This document shows, in pieces, positions 26,204 through 35,779 of a stretch of DNA of 64,000 nucleotides. A program made the translations under genes and the position numbers. A model generated the notes under the pieces. It saw only the letters and a list, made by a program, of their open reading frames with translations. It was not told where the DNA came from and made no database searches. The stretch lies in contig NZ_AUMU01000014.1 in the NCBI RefSeq assembly GCF_000430845.1, forward strand, positions 62,001-126,000, in the 5' to 3' direction. The number at the start of each line of letters is the position of its first letter. Position 1 is the stretch's first letter. This DNA comes from Chryseobacterium gregarium DSM 19109 (lineage in GTDB: Bacteria; Bacteroidota; Bacteroidia; Flavobacteriales; Weeksellaceae).

Positions 26204-27070
26204 TTACTCTCTGACAATCCTCTGTGAGACAGGAGAATTGTTAATCATTCCGGTAACGGTGTATTTTCCTTTCGGTAATTCGTTGAGGTTAAGTCCGTAT
26301 GACGTTTTCGTTGGCGACTGCATAACCACCTGCCCGAATTCATCATATATCTTTACGTTCTGAACTTCGCCGCCAAAAACGATGTCGTTATTATCTTTAA
26401 CAAAAGGATTGACGATGAAATTAAATTTTGAGTAATTGAAATCAACATCAGCAATTGCCTGGGCTCCGGCTGTGGAATTAACCGGGTTTACAGGGGCTAT
26501 AATAAAATCAGCAACATTATCAGCGGTATTTTCAAACACTCTTTTAAATGCGGTTGCCGCTGTAGGAGACAGTGCAGCGTTTGTTCCTGCAAACTGAACG
26601 GATGTTCCATAGTTGACCAGGTCTATGACATTAGGATCATCCGCATTTGTAACCTGTAAAGCATTGTCTGCTAATACGATCTTCCCTGAAGCCATATTAA
26701 GATCCAGCCCTGCAGAAGAGTTTTGGGAACCGTCAAAAGTCAGAATGTTTCCTGCCATAAAATCGGGAGCCGGAAGATTACTGATTCCTCCTCCGCCTGA
26801 TCCTTCCTGAATAAGATAACTTTGTCCGGAAGACAAGGCAATATCAGGCAGCGTGTGGTATTGGGTGAAAATTCCATTGGAATCGGCATACTGTAACGTA
26901 GCTCCGCGTAAAGAAACAGTTTCAGAACCTGTATTCTTCAAAATGATGTAATCATTTATTAAGGTAGACCCTGCATCTCCGCCGCCTCCATATATTTCAC
27001 TGATGACAATCTGCGCTTTGGTAAGTACAGCTATTGAAACAATGCCTATTAAAGTAAATATTTTTTTCAT
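26204..27070 (-). CDS. Lamin-tail-domain protein with T9SS sorting tail
   Basis: A 288-residue secreted protein. Signal peptide (1-19), a lamin tail domain (about 20-200; VISEIYGGGGDAGS, DYIILKNTG, and VDLVNYG are typical), and a T9SS type A C-terminal signal (from about 215; the tail reads VKIYDEFGQVV, LNELPKGKYTV and ends PVSQRIVRE). LTD proteins of this kind are often secreted with nucleases or phosphatases, but no enzyme domain is present here. The C-terminal 60 residues resemble those of the next gene. Confidence 0.85.
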   Translation of the reverse strand: MKKIFTLIGIVSIAVLTKAQIVISEIYGGGGDAGSTLINDYIILKNTGSETVSLRGATLQYADSNGIFTQYHTLPDIALSSGQSYLIQEGSGGGGISNLPAPDFMAGNILTFDGSQNSSAGLDLNMASGKIVLADNALQVTNADDPNVIDLVNYGTSVQFAGTNAALSPTAATAFKRVFENTADNVADFIIAPVNPVNSTAGAQAIADVDFNYSKFNFIVNPFVKDNNDIVFGGEVQNVKIYDEFGQVVMQSPTKTSYGLNLNELPKGKYTVTGMINNSPVSQRIVRE

Positions 27071-27160
27071 AATAATTTGTTTTTAATACCTTAAAAATTA
27101 CAAAAACAATACCATGATGAAAGAATGTTCCATGGATGAAGACCTGCTTCACATAAATAA

Positions 27161-27192
27161 AAATCTCCGCTTCAAAAGAGGCGGAGATTATA
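27161..27192 (-). terminator. Terminator of the 259-residue T9SS gene
   Basis: Stem AATCTCCGC / GCGGAGATT around a 10-base loop; A-runs on the plus strand give T-runs on the minus strand. Confidence 0.75.
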
Positions 27193-27208
27193 TTGATGGA
27201 AACGACGG

Positions 27209-27988
27209 TTAGTCTTTCAAAATTTTCTGAGAAACGGGTTGGTTGTTTATTACCCCTGTCACAATATAGTTTCCTTTTTGTAATTCAGCAACGTTTAACG
27301 ATTCATTTTCTTTTACAGAAGCTGTTTTCACCACTTGTCCTGTCATGTTGTAAACTTTTACGTCTTTAACCGGAGCTCCGAAAGAAATCTGTTCAGTGGT
27401 AACAAAAGTATTTTTCACAAAATTTCCTTTTTTGGCAGCTAAGTCAGAAACCGCTAAAGTTCCGGCAGCAGTCCAGGAAACATCATCAATTGTTATTTGC
27501 CTATTGCCCGAGGCAGTGCCTGTAGGATAAGAGATTTTTATCGTAACAGCACCTGAAACATTTACAGTTGTGTTAGAAGTATATACCGTAGTATCAGCAC
27601 CCGCAGCACCAAATGCAGGAGTTACCGTTGTCTGTACCCCATTTACAAAAACCGCTAAAACCCTTGTGTTTGTACCTGCTGTAAATGCTTTCCTATACTT
27701 GAAAGTAAAAGTTCCGACTCCGTTCGGGATAACAAATTCTACAGAACTCGGCTCATCAGACCTTCTCAGCAAAATTCCTTTACCATTGATTGAATAATTA
27801 TCAGAGGTTCCTAAACCTTCATCTCTTGAATGTACATAATTTACTGTAACCCCTGAAGTCTGTCCGGCAAAAGAACCGTTTGCATAAGTACTTGTTAAAG
27901 CAGTCTGGGCCTGGAAATTTTCGCTTCCCTGTGCGAATGCCGGAGCTGAAAAAACAACAGCTGCCAGCAAAGAATAAATCTTCTTCAT
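27209..27988 (-). CDS. T9SS type A sorting-domain protein, 259 residues
   Basis: Secreted protein with signal peptide MKKIYSLLAAVVFSAPAFA, a beta-sandwich domain (about 20-175) of unrecognised family, and a T9SS tail (about 185-259: VKVYNMTGQVV, LNVAELQKGNYIVTG, ends PVSQKILKD). The tail is similar to that of the neighbouring LTD protein, so both are probably cargo of the same secretion route. Own promoter and terminator. Confidence 0.82.
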   Translation of the reverse strand: MKKIYSLLAAVVFSAPAFAQGSENFQAQTALTSTYANGSFAGQTSGVTVNYVHSRDEGLGTSDNYSINGKGILLRRSDEPSSVEFVIPNGVGTFTFKYRKAFTAGTNTRVLAVFVNGVQTTVTPAFGAAGADTTVYTSNTTVNVSGAVTIKISYPTGTASGNRQITIDDVSWTAAGTLAVSDLAAKKGNFVKNTFVTTEQISFGAPVKDVKVYNMTGQVVKTASVKENESLNVAELQKGNYIVTGVINNQPVSQKILKD

Positions 27989-28022
27989 AATGTAAGTTTT
28001 TAATTATTTGTAATTTGTACCA

Positions 28023-28049
28023 CAAAATTATATCATTTTTTCAAAACAA
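28023..28049 (-). promoter_or_regulatory. Promoter of the 259-residue T9SS gene
   Basis: The minus strand has TTG (28049-28047) and TAATTTTG (28030-28023), 16 bases apart. Confidence 0.6.
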
Positions 28050-28138
28050 GATAATAAAGAGATTAATTTTTTGTTAATAGTACTAAAACCCTTTCCGTTA
28101 ACATTTTTTAGTTATTTTTACGGATTATTTTAAGAGGC

Positions 28139-31100
28139 TTGCGAAATTATACCCTGATATTCGTGTTGTTTTTTATAGGCATATTTTCAGGTAATGCCCA
28201 GGTATTTACATGGAAAAACCCGAACATTCCCGAAGACAGCCTTAAACAGGACAGTATCCATCAGGACAGCATTCTGGCCTCCCGATTTGAACAGGATATT
28301 TTTGCAAAAGATACCCTGGACTTTGTAAAAAACAGCAATAAAATTATTGTGGACGAAGCCGTTCTTGCCAGAAATGATAAAAAAAGATTTTTAGGCGAAC
28401 TGAATTCCAAAGGATCGATCATCCGCGGGATTACTTTCGGAAATAACCAGGGGCAGTCGGTTCAGAGTTCCATGGACCTGCAGATTTCTGGAAGGCTTTC
28501 AAAAGACGTTACCATCCTGGCCAGTATTTCAGACCACAACCTTCCGATTCAGGCTGACGGCTACACCCAGACGCTGGAAGAGTTTGACAAGATCTATATG
28601 CAGCTCAACATTAAGGATAAATCAATCCTGCGGGCCGGGCATCTCGATCTGGTTGAAGCTAAAAATTATTTTGCCAAATACCAGAGGCGGAGCATGGGGC
28701 TTGAGTTCCAGACAGAATTCGGGAAAGAGAACAAGACCTTTGTAGACGTTTCCATGGGCGTAGCACGGAGTGAATTCCACAGAATCCGTTTCCAGGGAGT
28801 GGAAGGCAACCAGGGACCTTACCGTTTAACCGGCAAAAACGGCGAACAGTTTATTACGCTGATCTCAGGTTCCGAACAGGTCTTTATTGACGGTATATTA
28901 ATGAAACGCGGGGAAAACCAGGATTACATCATTAATTATAATACGGGTGAAGTGACGTTTACCAGCTTCCGTCCTATTTTCCAGCAGAATTTCATTACCA
29001 TTTCCTATAACTATACTAACAGGAATTATTCGAGGTACCTGTTTACCGGAAAGGTGGAACATAAGCGCGAAAAATTAAAACTTGGGTTAAACTGGTTCAT
29101 GGAAAACGATAACAAAAATGCACCGCTTGCTTTAAATCTGTCTGAAGAAGACCAGCAGATTCTTACCGAAGCAGGAAACAATCCTAACCTAATGTATGCG
29201 CCTTCCGCAGTTATCGCAGAATACGATGTCAATAAAATTTTGTACAGACTTGTGCAGAGCCCGGGCGGAAACTATTATGAATTCTCAACGGATGCCACCC
29301 AGACATTATACACCGTCTCTTACACCTATTTCGGAGCCAACCTCGGAGAGTATAAAATTACCCAGACCACAAACAACGGACGTGTTTTTGAGTACGTAGG
29401 CCCGAATATGGGGGATTACAGAGCCGTAAGAAAACTGCCTTCACCGGAAAAATCCCAGGTTTACTCGTTCAATTCCGAGTACCTGCTGAAAGACGGAAAA
29501 ATCGGGGCTGACATTTCTTTGAGCAATTATGATGTGAACCTGTTTTCATCAAAGGATTCGGATCAGAATATAGGTTATGCCTGGAGGATTTTCGGAAATA
29601 AAACATTTACAAAAAATAACTGGAAAGGAACCCCGAATTTTGAATATCAGTATATCGACAGACAGTTTCATATCCTGGACCGGATCAATGATGTGGAATT
29701 CTCAAGAGATTTCAATTTAGCCCAGGAATTCAGTGGCAGGACTCAAAACCGGTTTATTTTCAGCTTTCTGAACAAATGGAACAACAAATCCACTTTAAAC
29801 TACAGAATCAATTATCTTGATGAGCAGGATACTTATAAAGGAATTAAAAACGATCTTGATTTCGGATGGATCAGCGGCAAGCTTTTTACAAAAGGGAGTC
29901 TTTCCTACCTGAACACCAATGCCCTTCTTCAGGACACCAAATTCATCAGAGGCGGTGTTTCCACTGAATACACAGGTAAAAAAGGAAGCTGGGCCGTAGG
30001 CGGAAGCATGGAGCACAATGAAAAGAAATACAATGACACCCAACTGATGGATGTCACCAGTTTCAGCTGGAAAGAGGTTTTTGTACAGAAGAAAGTCGGC
30101 GACAGTACAAGAACCAAACTGCTGGCAAAAGTATATATGCGTGACAATGACTCCGTCCGTGACAACAGGCTTCAGAGCATGAACAATATTTTAGGCTTTA
30201 TGGCAGAAAGCCAGCTTATCAAAACTGAAAAGACAACATTAAACGCGCTTCTGCATTATCGAAAATTCTTTTATCAGAATCAGGATGCTGATATGTCCAG
30301 AAATAATGATTTTGTAGTAGGAAATATTCTCTATAACCAGCAGCTGTTCAGAAACGGGATGCGCCTTCAGGCATTTTATGAGCTTGGAAACGGACAGGAA
30401 GCCCAGCGGGAGTTCCAGTATATCAAAGTAACCGACGGACAGGGTATTTATAAATGGACGGATTATAACGGTGACGGCGTTCAGCAGCTTGATGAATTTG
30501 AAATTGCGGAATACTCGGATCTGGCACAATACATAAGAATTTATACCAATTCCGTACGCTACATTCCTTCCAATAAAAACAAAATACAGCTGGCATTATT
30601 CGTGAATCCTTCCATTGTATTCAATTCTGAAAATAAGTTTCTGAAACGCTGGAATTTTAATATCTCATTAAATTCCCAGAACTCTTTTTATAAAAAAGAC
30701 AAGGTACTGGTGCTGAATCCTTTTGCAAAAAGTGATGACCAGATCCTTAAAAATCAGAATATACTGGCATCGGTTCAGTTCAGCCCGACCGATAAATCCG
30801 GCTGGAACGGGAACTACCGTTTCATCTCGAATGACAACCTCATCAACGCCAATTTCAGTAACGAAGAGCGCGAACAGATTTCTCACTTTTTAAACGTCGG
30901 CTATTGGTTCAATAAAGAATTCAGGATCGACTGGGAAAATTCGGTACACGATATCCGGAACTCGTCCCAACTTTTTGAAACAAGAGATTACCGTTTAAAC
31001 AATTTTGAAACGAAGCCAAAAGCCACCTATAAATTCACGGATGCCATCCAGGCTGAGCTTTCATCCGCCTTCCGCCAGAAAGACCGCGTGGATGGTGAAG

Positions 31101-31387
31101 AGCTGCTGAAGGCTTTTGACGTAACCGGAACGATTCAGTGGGAACGGAGGAAAACTTCTATCCGGGGGAATTTTTCATTCATCAACAATAATTTCAACGG
31201 CAATAATTTCAGTATTGTCGGAAACCAGATGCTGGATGGACTGAAACCCGGAAAAAACCAGGTATGGAGTGTTTTTATCCAGCAGGCCATTAATTCTTTC
31301 CTGCAGCTGAATCTAAATTACGAAGGCAGAAATTCCGGGGAACGCACCATCCATATCGGAAGCATGCAGGTGAAAGCGAGCTTCTGA
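28139..31387 (+). CDS. Large outer-membrane beta-barrel protein, SprA-like features
   Basis: A 1082-residue protein using a TTG start; the signal ends SGNAQ. The N-terminal 60 residues after that are Asp/Ser-rich. The next segment (GSIIRGITFGNNQGQSVQSS..LQISGRLSKDVTILASISD) resembles the repeated opening segment of SprA, the T9SS translocon. The remainder is dominated by amphipathic beta strands, ending in Phe, as for barrels inserted by BAM. It also resembles a widespread unnamed Bacteroidetes barrel family. It is not SprA itself, which is more than 2000 residues. A T9SS or envelope role is inference. It is monocistronic. Confidence 0.65.
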   Translation: MRNYTLIFVLFFIGIFSGNAQVFTWKNPNIPEDSLKQDSIHQDSILASRFEQDIFAKDTLDFVKNSNKIIVDEAVLARNDKKRFLGELNSKGSIIRGITFGNNQGQSVQSSMDLQISGRLSKDVTILASISDHNLPIQADGYTQTLEEFDKIYMQLNIKDKSILRAGHLDLVEAKNYFAKYQRRSMGLEFQTEFGKENKTFVDVSMGVARSEFHRIRFQGVEGNQGPYRLTGKNGEQFITLISGSEQVFIDGILMKRGENQDYIINYNTGEVTFTSFRPIFQQNFITISYNYTNRNYSRYLFTGKVEHKREKLKLGLNWFMENDNKNAPLALNLSEEDQQILTEAGNNPNLMYAPSAVIAEYDVNKILYRLVQSPGGNYYEFSTDATQTLYTVSYTYFGANLGEYKITQTTNNGRVFEYVGPNMGDYRAVRKLPSPEKSQVYSFNSEYLLKDGKIGADISLSNYDVNLFSSKDSDQNIGYAWRIFGNKTFTKNNWKGTPNFEYQYIDRQFHILDRINDVEFSRDFNLAQEFSGRTQNRFIFSFLNKWNNKSTLNYRINYLDEQDTYKGIKNDLDFGWISGKLFTKGSLSYLNTNALLQDTKFIRGGVSTEYTGKKGSWAVGGSMEHNEKKYNDTQLMDVTSFSWKEVFVQKKVGDSTRTKLLAKVYMRDNDSVRDNRLQSMNNILGFMAESQLIKTEKTTLNALLHYRKFFYQNQDADMSRNNDFVVGNILYNQQLFRNGMRLQAFYELGNGQEAQREFQYIKVTDGQGIYKWTDYNGDGVQQLDEFEIAEYSDLAQYIRIYTNSVRYIPSNKNKIQLALFVNPSIVFNSENKFLKRWNFNISLNSQNSFYKKDKVLVLNPFAKSDDQILKNQNILASVQFSPTDKSGWNGNYRFISNDNLINANFSNEEREQISHFLNVGYWFNKEFRIDWENSVHDIRNSSQLFETRDYRLNNFETKPKATYKFTDAIQAELSSAFRQKDRVDGEELLKAFDVTGTIQWERRKTSIRGNFSFINNNFNGNNFSIVGNQMLDGLKPGKNQVWSVFIQQAINSFLQLNLNYEGRNSGERTIHIGSMQVKASF

Positions 31388-31486
31388 TGGTCAATCTTTT
31401 TGAATAATCCCAACCATAATTTTTCACCTTTAACCTCATCCATTACATTAATAGATATTATCATATCCTCAAAGTTTAGAATTTTG

Positions 31487-31494
31487 TAAATTTG
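31487..31494 (+). promoter_or_regulatory. -7 box TAAATTTG directly before dusB
   Basis: Perfect TAnnTTTG with only CACC between it and the ATG at 31499, so the mRNA is probably leaderless or nearly so. Confidence 0.65.
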
Positions 31495-31498
31495 CACC

Positions 31499-32500
31499 AT
31501 GATAAAAATTGGCAATATAGAACTGCCGGAATTTCCGCTTTTATTGGCACCGATGGAGGACGTGAGTGATCCGCCGTTCAGAAGACTGTGTAAAATGCAT
31601 GGCGCAGATATGATGTATTCGGAGTTTATTTCTTCCGAAGGTCTGATTCGTGATGCAATGAAAAGCAGAAAAAAGCTCGATATTTTTGATTATGAAAGGC
31701 CTGTAGGAATTCAGATTTTCGGAGGTGATGAAGAAGCGATGGCCATGTCTGCACGAATTGTAGAGACGGTAAATCCTGATCTTGTCGATATCAATTTCGG
31801 CTGTCCCGTAAAAAAAGTAGTCTGCAAAGGTGCCGGTGCCGGCGTGCTCAAGGATATTGATTTAATGGTTCGTTTAACGAAAGCCGTAGTAAGCTCGACA
31901 AGCCTGCCGGTAACGGTAAAAACACGTTTAGGCTGGGACAGCACTTCCATCAATATTGATGAGGTGGCGGAACGTCTTCAGGAAACCGGAATCAAAGCAC
32001 TGACCATCCATGCAAGAACCCGTGCACAGATGTACAAAGGGGAAGCCGACTGGGAACATATTTCAAGGATTAAGCAAAATCCGAATATCGAAATTCCGAT
32101 TTTCGGTAACGGTGACATCGATTCTCCCGAAAAAGCATTGGAATATAAACAGAAATATGCCTGTGACGGCATCATGATCGGGCGTGCTGCCATCGGTTAC
32201 CCCTGGATTTTTAATGAAATCAAGCATTTCTTTAAAACAGGTGAACATCTGCCTGCTCCAAAAATTGAAGACCGTTTACTGGCTGTAAGGCAACATGCAG
32301 AATGGAGTGCAGAATGGAAAGGCGAAAAATTAGGCCTGATTGAAATGAGGCAGCACTACAGCAATTATTTCCGCGGAGTGCCGCACTTCAAAGATTTCAG
32401 AAAGAAATTCCTTGAAGTCTTTACTTTAGAGGAAATGGATGCTTTAATCCTGGAAACCCAGGCATTCTATTCAGATTACTTGGCCCAGCAGCAGGCATAA
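31499..32500 (+). CDS. dusB: tRNA-dihydrouridine synthase
   Basis: Flavoenzyme that reduces uridines in the tRNA D-loop. The 333-residue protein has the FMN-binding start LLAPMEDVSDPPFRRLCKMHGAD, the motif INFGCPVKKVVCKGAGAG with catalytic Cys, TVKTRLGWD, the HARTRAQMYKGEADW segment, and GNGDID, typical of the DusB branch. The start is directly downstream of a -7 box, leaving almost no leader. A shared bidirectional terminator separates it from deoC. Confidence 0.93.
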   Translation: MIKIGNIELPEFPLLLAPMEDVSDPPFRRLCKMHGADMMYSEFISSEGLIRDAMKSRKKLDIFDYERPVGIQIFGGDEEAMAMSARIVETVNPDLVDINFGCPVKKVVCKGAGAGVLKDIDLMVRLTKAVVSSTSLPVTVKTRLGWDSTSINIDEVAERLQETGIKALTIHARTRAQMYKGEADWEHISRIKQNPNIEIPIFGNGDIDSPEKALEYKQKYACDGIMIGRAAIGYPWIFNEIKHFFKTGEHLPAPKIEDRLLAVRQHAEWSAEWKGEKLGLIEMRQHYSNYFRGVPHFKDFRKKFLEVFTLEEMDALILETQAFYSDYLAQQQA

Positions 32501-32506
32501 AAAATA

Positions 32507-32540
32507 AAACCATCAAATTGCTTGATGGTTTATTTTTTTT
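32507..32540. terminator. Bidirectional terminator between dusB and deoC
   Basis: Perfect 10-bp stem AAACCATCAA / TTGATGGTTT with loop ATTGC, a T8 run on the plus strand and A-rich sequence upstream, serving convergent genes. Confidence 0.85.
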
Positions 32541-32550
32541 ATCTGATTTA

Positions 32551-33297
32551 TTAATATCCTCTTGATCCAGACTCATCCTTTATTAAGGCCAGTGCTGAGG
32601 AAGTCCCTATTCTTTTTACCCCCATGCTGATCATTTTTTCTGCATCTTCCGGAGTCCTTACCCCTCCGGCCGCCTTTACGGAAAGTTTTCCGGCATGATC
32701 AATCATGATTTTTATGCCTTCAAATGTTGCTCCGTTGGGCTTTCCGTCTTTTGTCTCATAAAATCCTGTAGATGATTTGACGAATATTTTCGGAAGGTTA
32801 TTTTCATGGAAACTCTCTTCCGCCCAGTTGGAAATATTCCGGGTAAGGTCAGCGATCTGCTCATCCGTCAGTGCTGCAATTTCAATGATCCATTTGGCCA
32901 CTTTATGATGCTGTATACACAGCTGCGTACATTTTATAAATTCTTCTTTTACTGTATCCAGGTCTCCTTTCAGATAAGCCGGATAATTGATAACGAAGTC
33001 CAGTTCATCTGCTCCGTCGGCAATGGCTCTGGAGGCTTCCGCCAACTTCTCTTCCACAGAATAGGTTCCTTCGTGAAAACCGATCACGGTTCCTACGATG
33101 ACTTCAGATTCCTTTTCGCGGATATAGTTTTTAATTTCAGCCACATATTCCGGACGGATCATCACGGCAAAAATTCCGTGATCCATCGCTTCCTGGGCAA
33201 GATCCTTGTCTTTCTGTAATGTTTCCTGATCTGAAAGCCCCGACTGCTGAGGTGTTTTCAGGTAAGTTGAATCCAAATACTGAGCAATATTCATCAT
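32551..33297 (-). CDS. deoC: Deoxyribose-phosphate aldolase
   Basis: Cleaves 2-deoxyribose 5-phosphate to glyceraldehyde 3-phosphate and acetaldehyde in deoxynucleoside breakdown. The 248 residues contain the Schiff-base lysine motif FVKSSTGF, the second lysine motif VKAAGGVRT, and DFVINYPA. Start codon ATG at 33297, only one base after the stop of the upstream Lrp-type regulator, so they form a translationally coupled pair. Confidence 0.95.
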   Translation of the reverse strand: MMNIAQYLDSTYLKTPQQSGLSDQETLQKDKDLAQEAMDHGIFAVMIRPEYVAEIKNYIREKESEVIVGTVIGFHEGTYSVEEKLAEASRAIADGADELDFVINYPAYLKGDLDTVKEEFIKCTQLCIQHHKVAKWIIEIAALTDEQIADLTRNISNWAEESFHENNLPKIFVKSSTGFYETKDGKPNGATFEGIKIMIDHAGKLSVKAAGGVRTPEDAEKMISMGVKRIGTSSALALIKDESGSRGY

Positions 33298-33298
33298 A

Positions 33299-33769
33299 TT
33301 ATACTTTCAATTGTCTGTAAATTCCCTGTTCCAAAGATATGAAAGTTTCCGTTCTTGTCACGCCTTTCAGCTTCTGAAGTTTGCTCAGAATCTGCATCAG
33401 GTGATCATTGTCTTTACAGAGTACTTTTAGGAAAATGGTATAATTCCCTGTAGTATAATGGGCTTCTACCACTTCATTGATATCTTTTAGAGATTTTACC
33501 ATATCGGGGTAATGGCTTGGCTTATCAAGAAAAACGCCTATGTAAGAAATAACTTTATACCCAATCTTTTTAGGGTTAAGAAATGAAATTGAATTTTCAA
33601 TGACTCCTGCCTGCTCAAGCTTTTTAATCCGCTGATGCACTGCAGTGGTGGATATTCCGATATTTTTAGAAATGTGGGCTAAAGATGTTTTGGCATTATC
33701 CATCAGCATATAAATAATTTCTTTGTCAATTGAGTCTAACTGGTAGCTCGTGTCATCTGAATTTTTCAT
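33299..33769 (-). CDS. Lrp/AsnC family transcriptional regulator
   Basis: A 156-residue regulator: an N-terminal helix-turn-helix (about 12-60, LDSIDKEIIYMLMDNAKTS .. GISTTAVHQRIKKLEQAGVI) and a C-terminal RAM/AsnC ligand-binding domain (about 75-150). The gene is directly upstream of deoC in the same transcript. Lrp-type proteins usually sense amino acids; here coupling to a nucleoside-sugar enzyme suggests it may instead be housekeeping regulation, but the target is unknown. Confidence 0.9.
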   Translation of the reverse strand: MKNSDDTSYQLDSIDKEIIYMLMDNAKTSLAHISKNIGISTTAVHQRIKKLEQAGVIENSISFLNPKKIGYKVISYIGVFLDKPSHYPDMVKSLKDINEVVEAHYTTGNYTIFLKVLCKDNDHLMQILSKLQKLKGVTRTETFISLEQGIYRQLKV

Positions 33770-33795
33770 ACTTTATTTATGTTTTTGCATTTTTA

Positions 33796-34731
33796 TTATA
33801 AGTCCCTGAACCTTACAAAAACCGGGAAATGATCACTATAGCCGCCCAGGTACCGTGTGCCTGAATAGGTGCGAAAGGGCCGGCCTTCAAACTTCCTGTC
33901 ACGGCTGCTTATCTTACCGGAACTGAACACTTCCGCATCCTGAAAAGAAAGTACATTATCATTACTGAAAAATGACTTTGACAATATAATCTGATCAAAC
34001 AACAGTCCTGACCTGTAATGAAAAGTAGAATATCTTTTTGCTGAGAACAACTGCTGAAACGGATTTTCCAATACTTTGTTCTGCAGGTCATCATAAAGAA
34101 CTTTTACCAAATTTTCATCATCCGGGTTTTCGTTAAAGTCACCACAGAAAATTACATTTTTTTCATTATGACCCATGAGAGTCAAAATTCTTTTCCGTAC
34201 TTCATTGAGTATAAAAGCCCTTTTCGGGCCATTAATGTTCTTTTCCCGCTGAGAAGGAAGATGAGCAATAAAAACATCAATTTCCTTTCCTTTATATTTT
34301 ACTTTTGAGTAAAGGACATCTCTGGTAGTATCATAATTTTCTGTGCTTTTGTCTGAAGTTTCAAATAAAAAGGTAATGGCTTCTGAATGTATAATTTCAA
34401 TCTTACGTTTGTCATACAGCATTGCCACATCAACTTTTCTTTCATCCATAGAGTTGTAATGCACAATCCCATATTCAGAATTAAAAGGTTCCTTCTGTAC
34501 AAGATCCTCCAATACTTTCCTGCCGGAAACTTCGGACAGGCCTATCATGAATGGCAGTATCCCGTTATCTTCCTTTATTAACTTAAAAACGTGTGCTATC
34601 CTGAAGAGTTTATTCTGATATTTTCTCTCATCCCAATTTCTCAGGCCCGAATTTGTAGGGTCCAATTTATGTTTCGGCTTGGGATCAGGTAGAAATAAAT
34701 TTTCAACGTTGTAAAAACTGAACAGCTCCAT
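33796..34731 (-). CDS. Endonuclease/exonuclease/phosphatase family protein
   Basis: A 311-residue EEP-fold protein. ATG at 34731 was chosen over an upstream GTG. Motifs: FYNVENLF (Asn and Glu metal sites near residues 8-12), GLSEVSGR, the IAHLPSQR segment with catalytic His, FCGDFNENPDDEN, and the C-terminal GYSDHFPVFVRF. This group includes DNases and phosphatases; no signal peptide is visible, so it should be cytosolic. Not obviously in an operon. Confidence 0.87.
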   Translation of the reverse strand: MELFSFYNVENLFLPDPKPKHKLDPTNSGLRNWDERKYQNKLFRIAHVFKLIKEDNGILPFMIGLSEVSGRKVLEDLVQKEPFNSEYGIVHYNSMDERKVDVAMLYDKRKIEIIHSEAITFLFETSDKSTENYDTTRDVLYSKVKYKGKEIDVFIAHLPSQREKNINGPKRAFILNEVRKRILTLMGHNEKNVIFCGDFNENPDDENLVKVLYDDLQNKVLENPFQQLFSAKRYSTFHYRSGLLFDQIILSKSFFSNDNVLSFQDAEVFSSGKISSRDRKFEGRPFRTYSGTRYLGGYSDHFPVFVRFRDL

Positions 34732-35107
34732 TAACACGCTTTGCTAAAATTCATTAAAATTATCATTTGATTCTGTATGTAAATTTATTATTTTATTTAA
34801 TATTCAATTAATATTTTCATAAAATTTTCAGGTTAATTTTACATTTAAGACAGGAATTTTGAAAGAAAATTTTAAATTAAAATAACCATAAACGATTGAC
34901 TTTTTTCACTTTTACAAAAGCGAAGAATTTAAAATAAAAGCACAAAATCATATAAATCTTCTTTTTGAAGAAATAATATATTCATATCTAATATTTTAAT
35001 GGGATATTTTTAAGTATAAGTTAAAATTTTAAGATTATCATCCCGATTTGGTTCATCAGGATATAAAAATTCCAACAACAGGGAAATAAAATATCAGTTA
35101 TTGCTTT
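34732..35107. other. AT-rich intergenic stretch
   Basis: About 375 bases with long A/T runs. I see no gene, hairpin or repeat in it. Confidence 0.5.
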
Positions 35108-35779
35108 TTACAGTAAATCCGGCCGCTTTTCCTGGGTAATCCTTACAGCTTCATCATGGCGCCATTCTTCTATTTTGGGGAAATTTCCGCTTAAAAGAAT
35201 CTTGGGAACTTCTAATTCTTTATACACTTCAGGTCTGGTATAGATCGGCGGAGAAAGAAGATCATCCTGGAAACTGTCTGTCAAAGCGCTTTGCTCATCA
35301 TTCAGAACTCCGGGAAGCAGACGGATCACGGAATCTGCCAGAACACAGGCTGCCAGTTCGCCTCCGGTAAGAACATAATCGCCGATTGAAATTTCTTTCG
35401 TAATATGCAGATCTCTTACGCGCTGGTCAATGCCTTTATAGTGTCCGCACAGAAAGATCAGGTTATTTTTAATAGAAAGCGTATTGGCAATCTTCTGATT
35501 TAAAGTGATTCCATCCGGTGTCAGGTAAATAATCTCATCATATTCCCTTTGAGACTTCAGCTCCATAATGCATTTATCGATGGGCTCCACCATCATCACC
35601 ATCCCGGCTCCGCCTCCATAAGGCTCATCATCGATCTGCCTGTGTTTGTTGATGGCCCAATCCCTCAACTGGTGAAAATGCACTTCCGCCAAACCCTTGT
35701 CCATAGCTCTTTTTAAAATAGAAGTCCTGAACGGGCTTTCCATCAGTTCAGGAAGCACGCTTATAATATCAATTCTCAT
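35108..35779 (-). CDS. trmD: tRNA (guanine-N1)-methyltransferase TrmD
   Basis: Makes m1G37 in tRNAs with G36, which prevents +1 frameshifting. The 223-residue protein has [15 protein letters not shown], the [13 protein letters not shown] motif, the trefoil-knot AdoMet site [26 protein letters not shown], and [13 protein letters not shown]. The ATG overlaps the end of the upstream NDH-2-like gene by four bases (ATGA), an unusual partner for trmD. Confidence 0.95.
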   Translation of the reverse strand: MRIDIISVLPELMESPFRTSILKRAMDKGLAEVHFHQLRDWAINKHRQIDDEPYGGGAGMVMMVEPIDKCIMELKSQREYDEIIYLTPDGITLNQKIANTLSIKNNLIFLCGHYKGIDQRVRDLHITKEISIGDYVLTGGELAACVLADSVIRLLPGVLNDEQSALTDSFQDDLLSPPIYTRPEVYKELEVPKILLSGNFPKIEEWRHDEAVRITQEKRPDLL

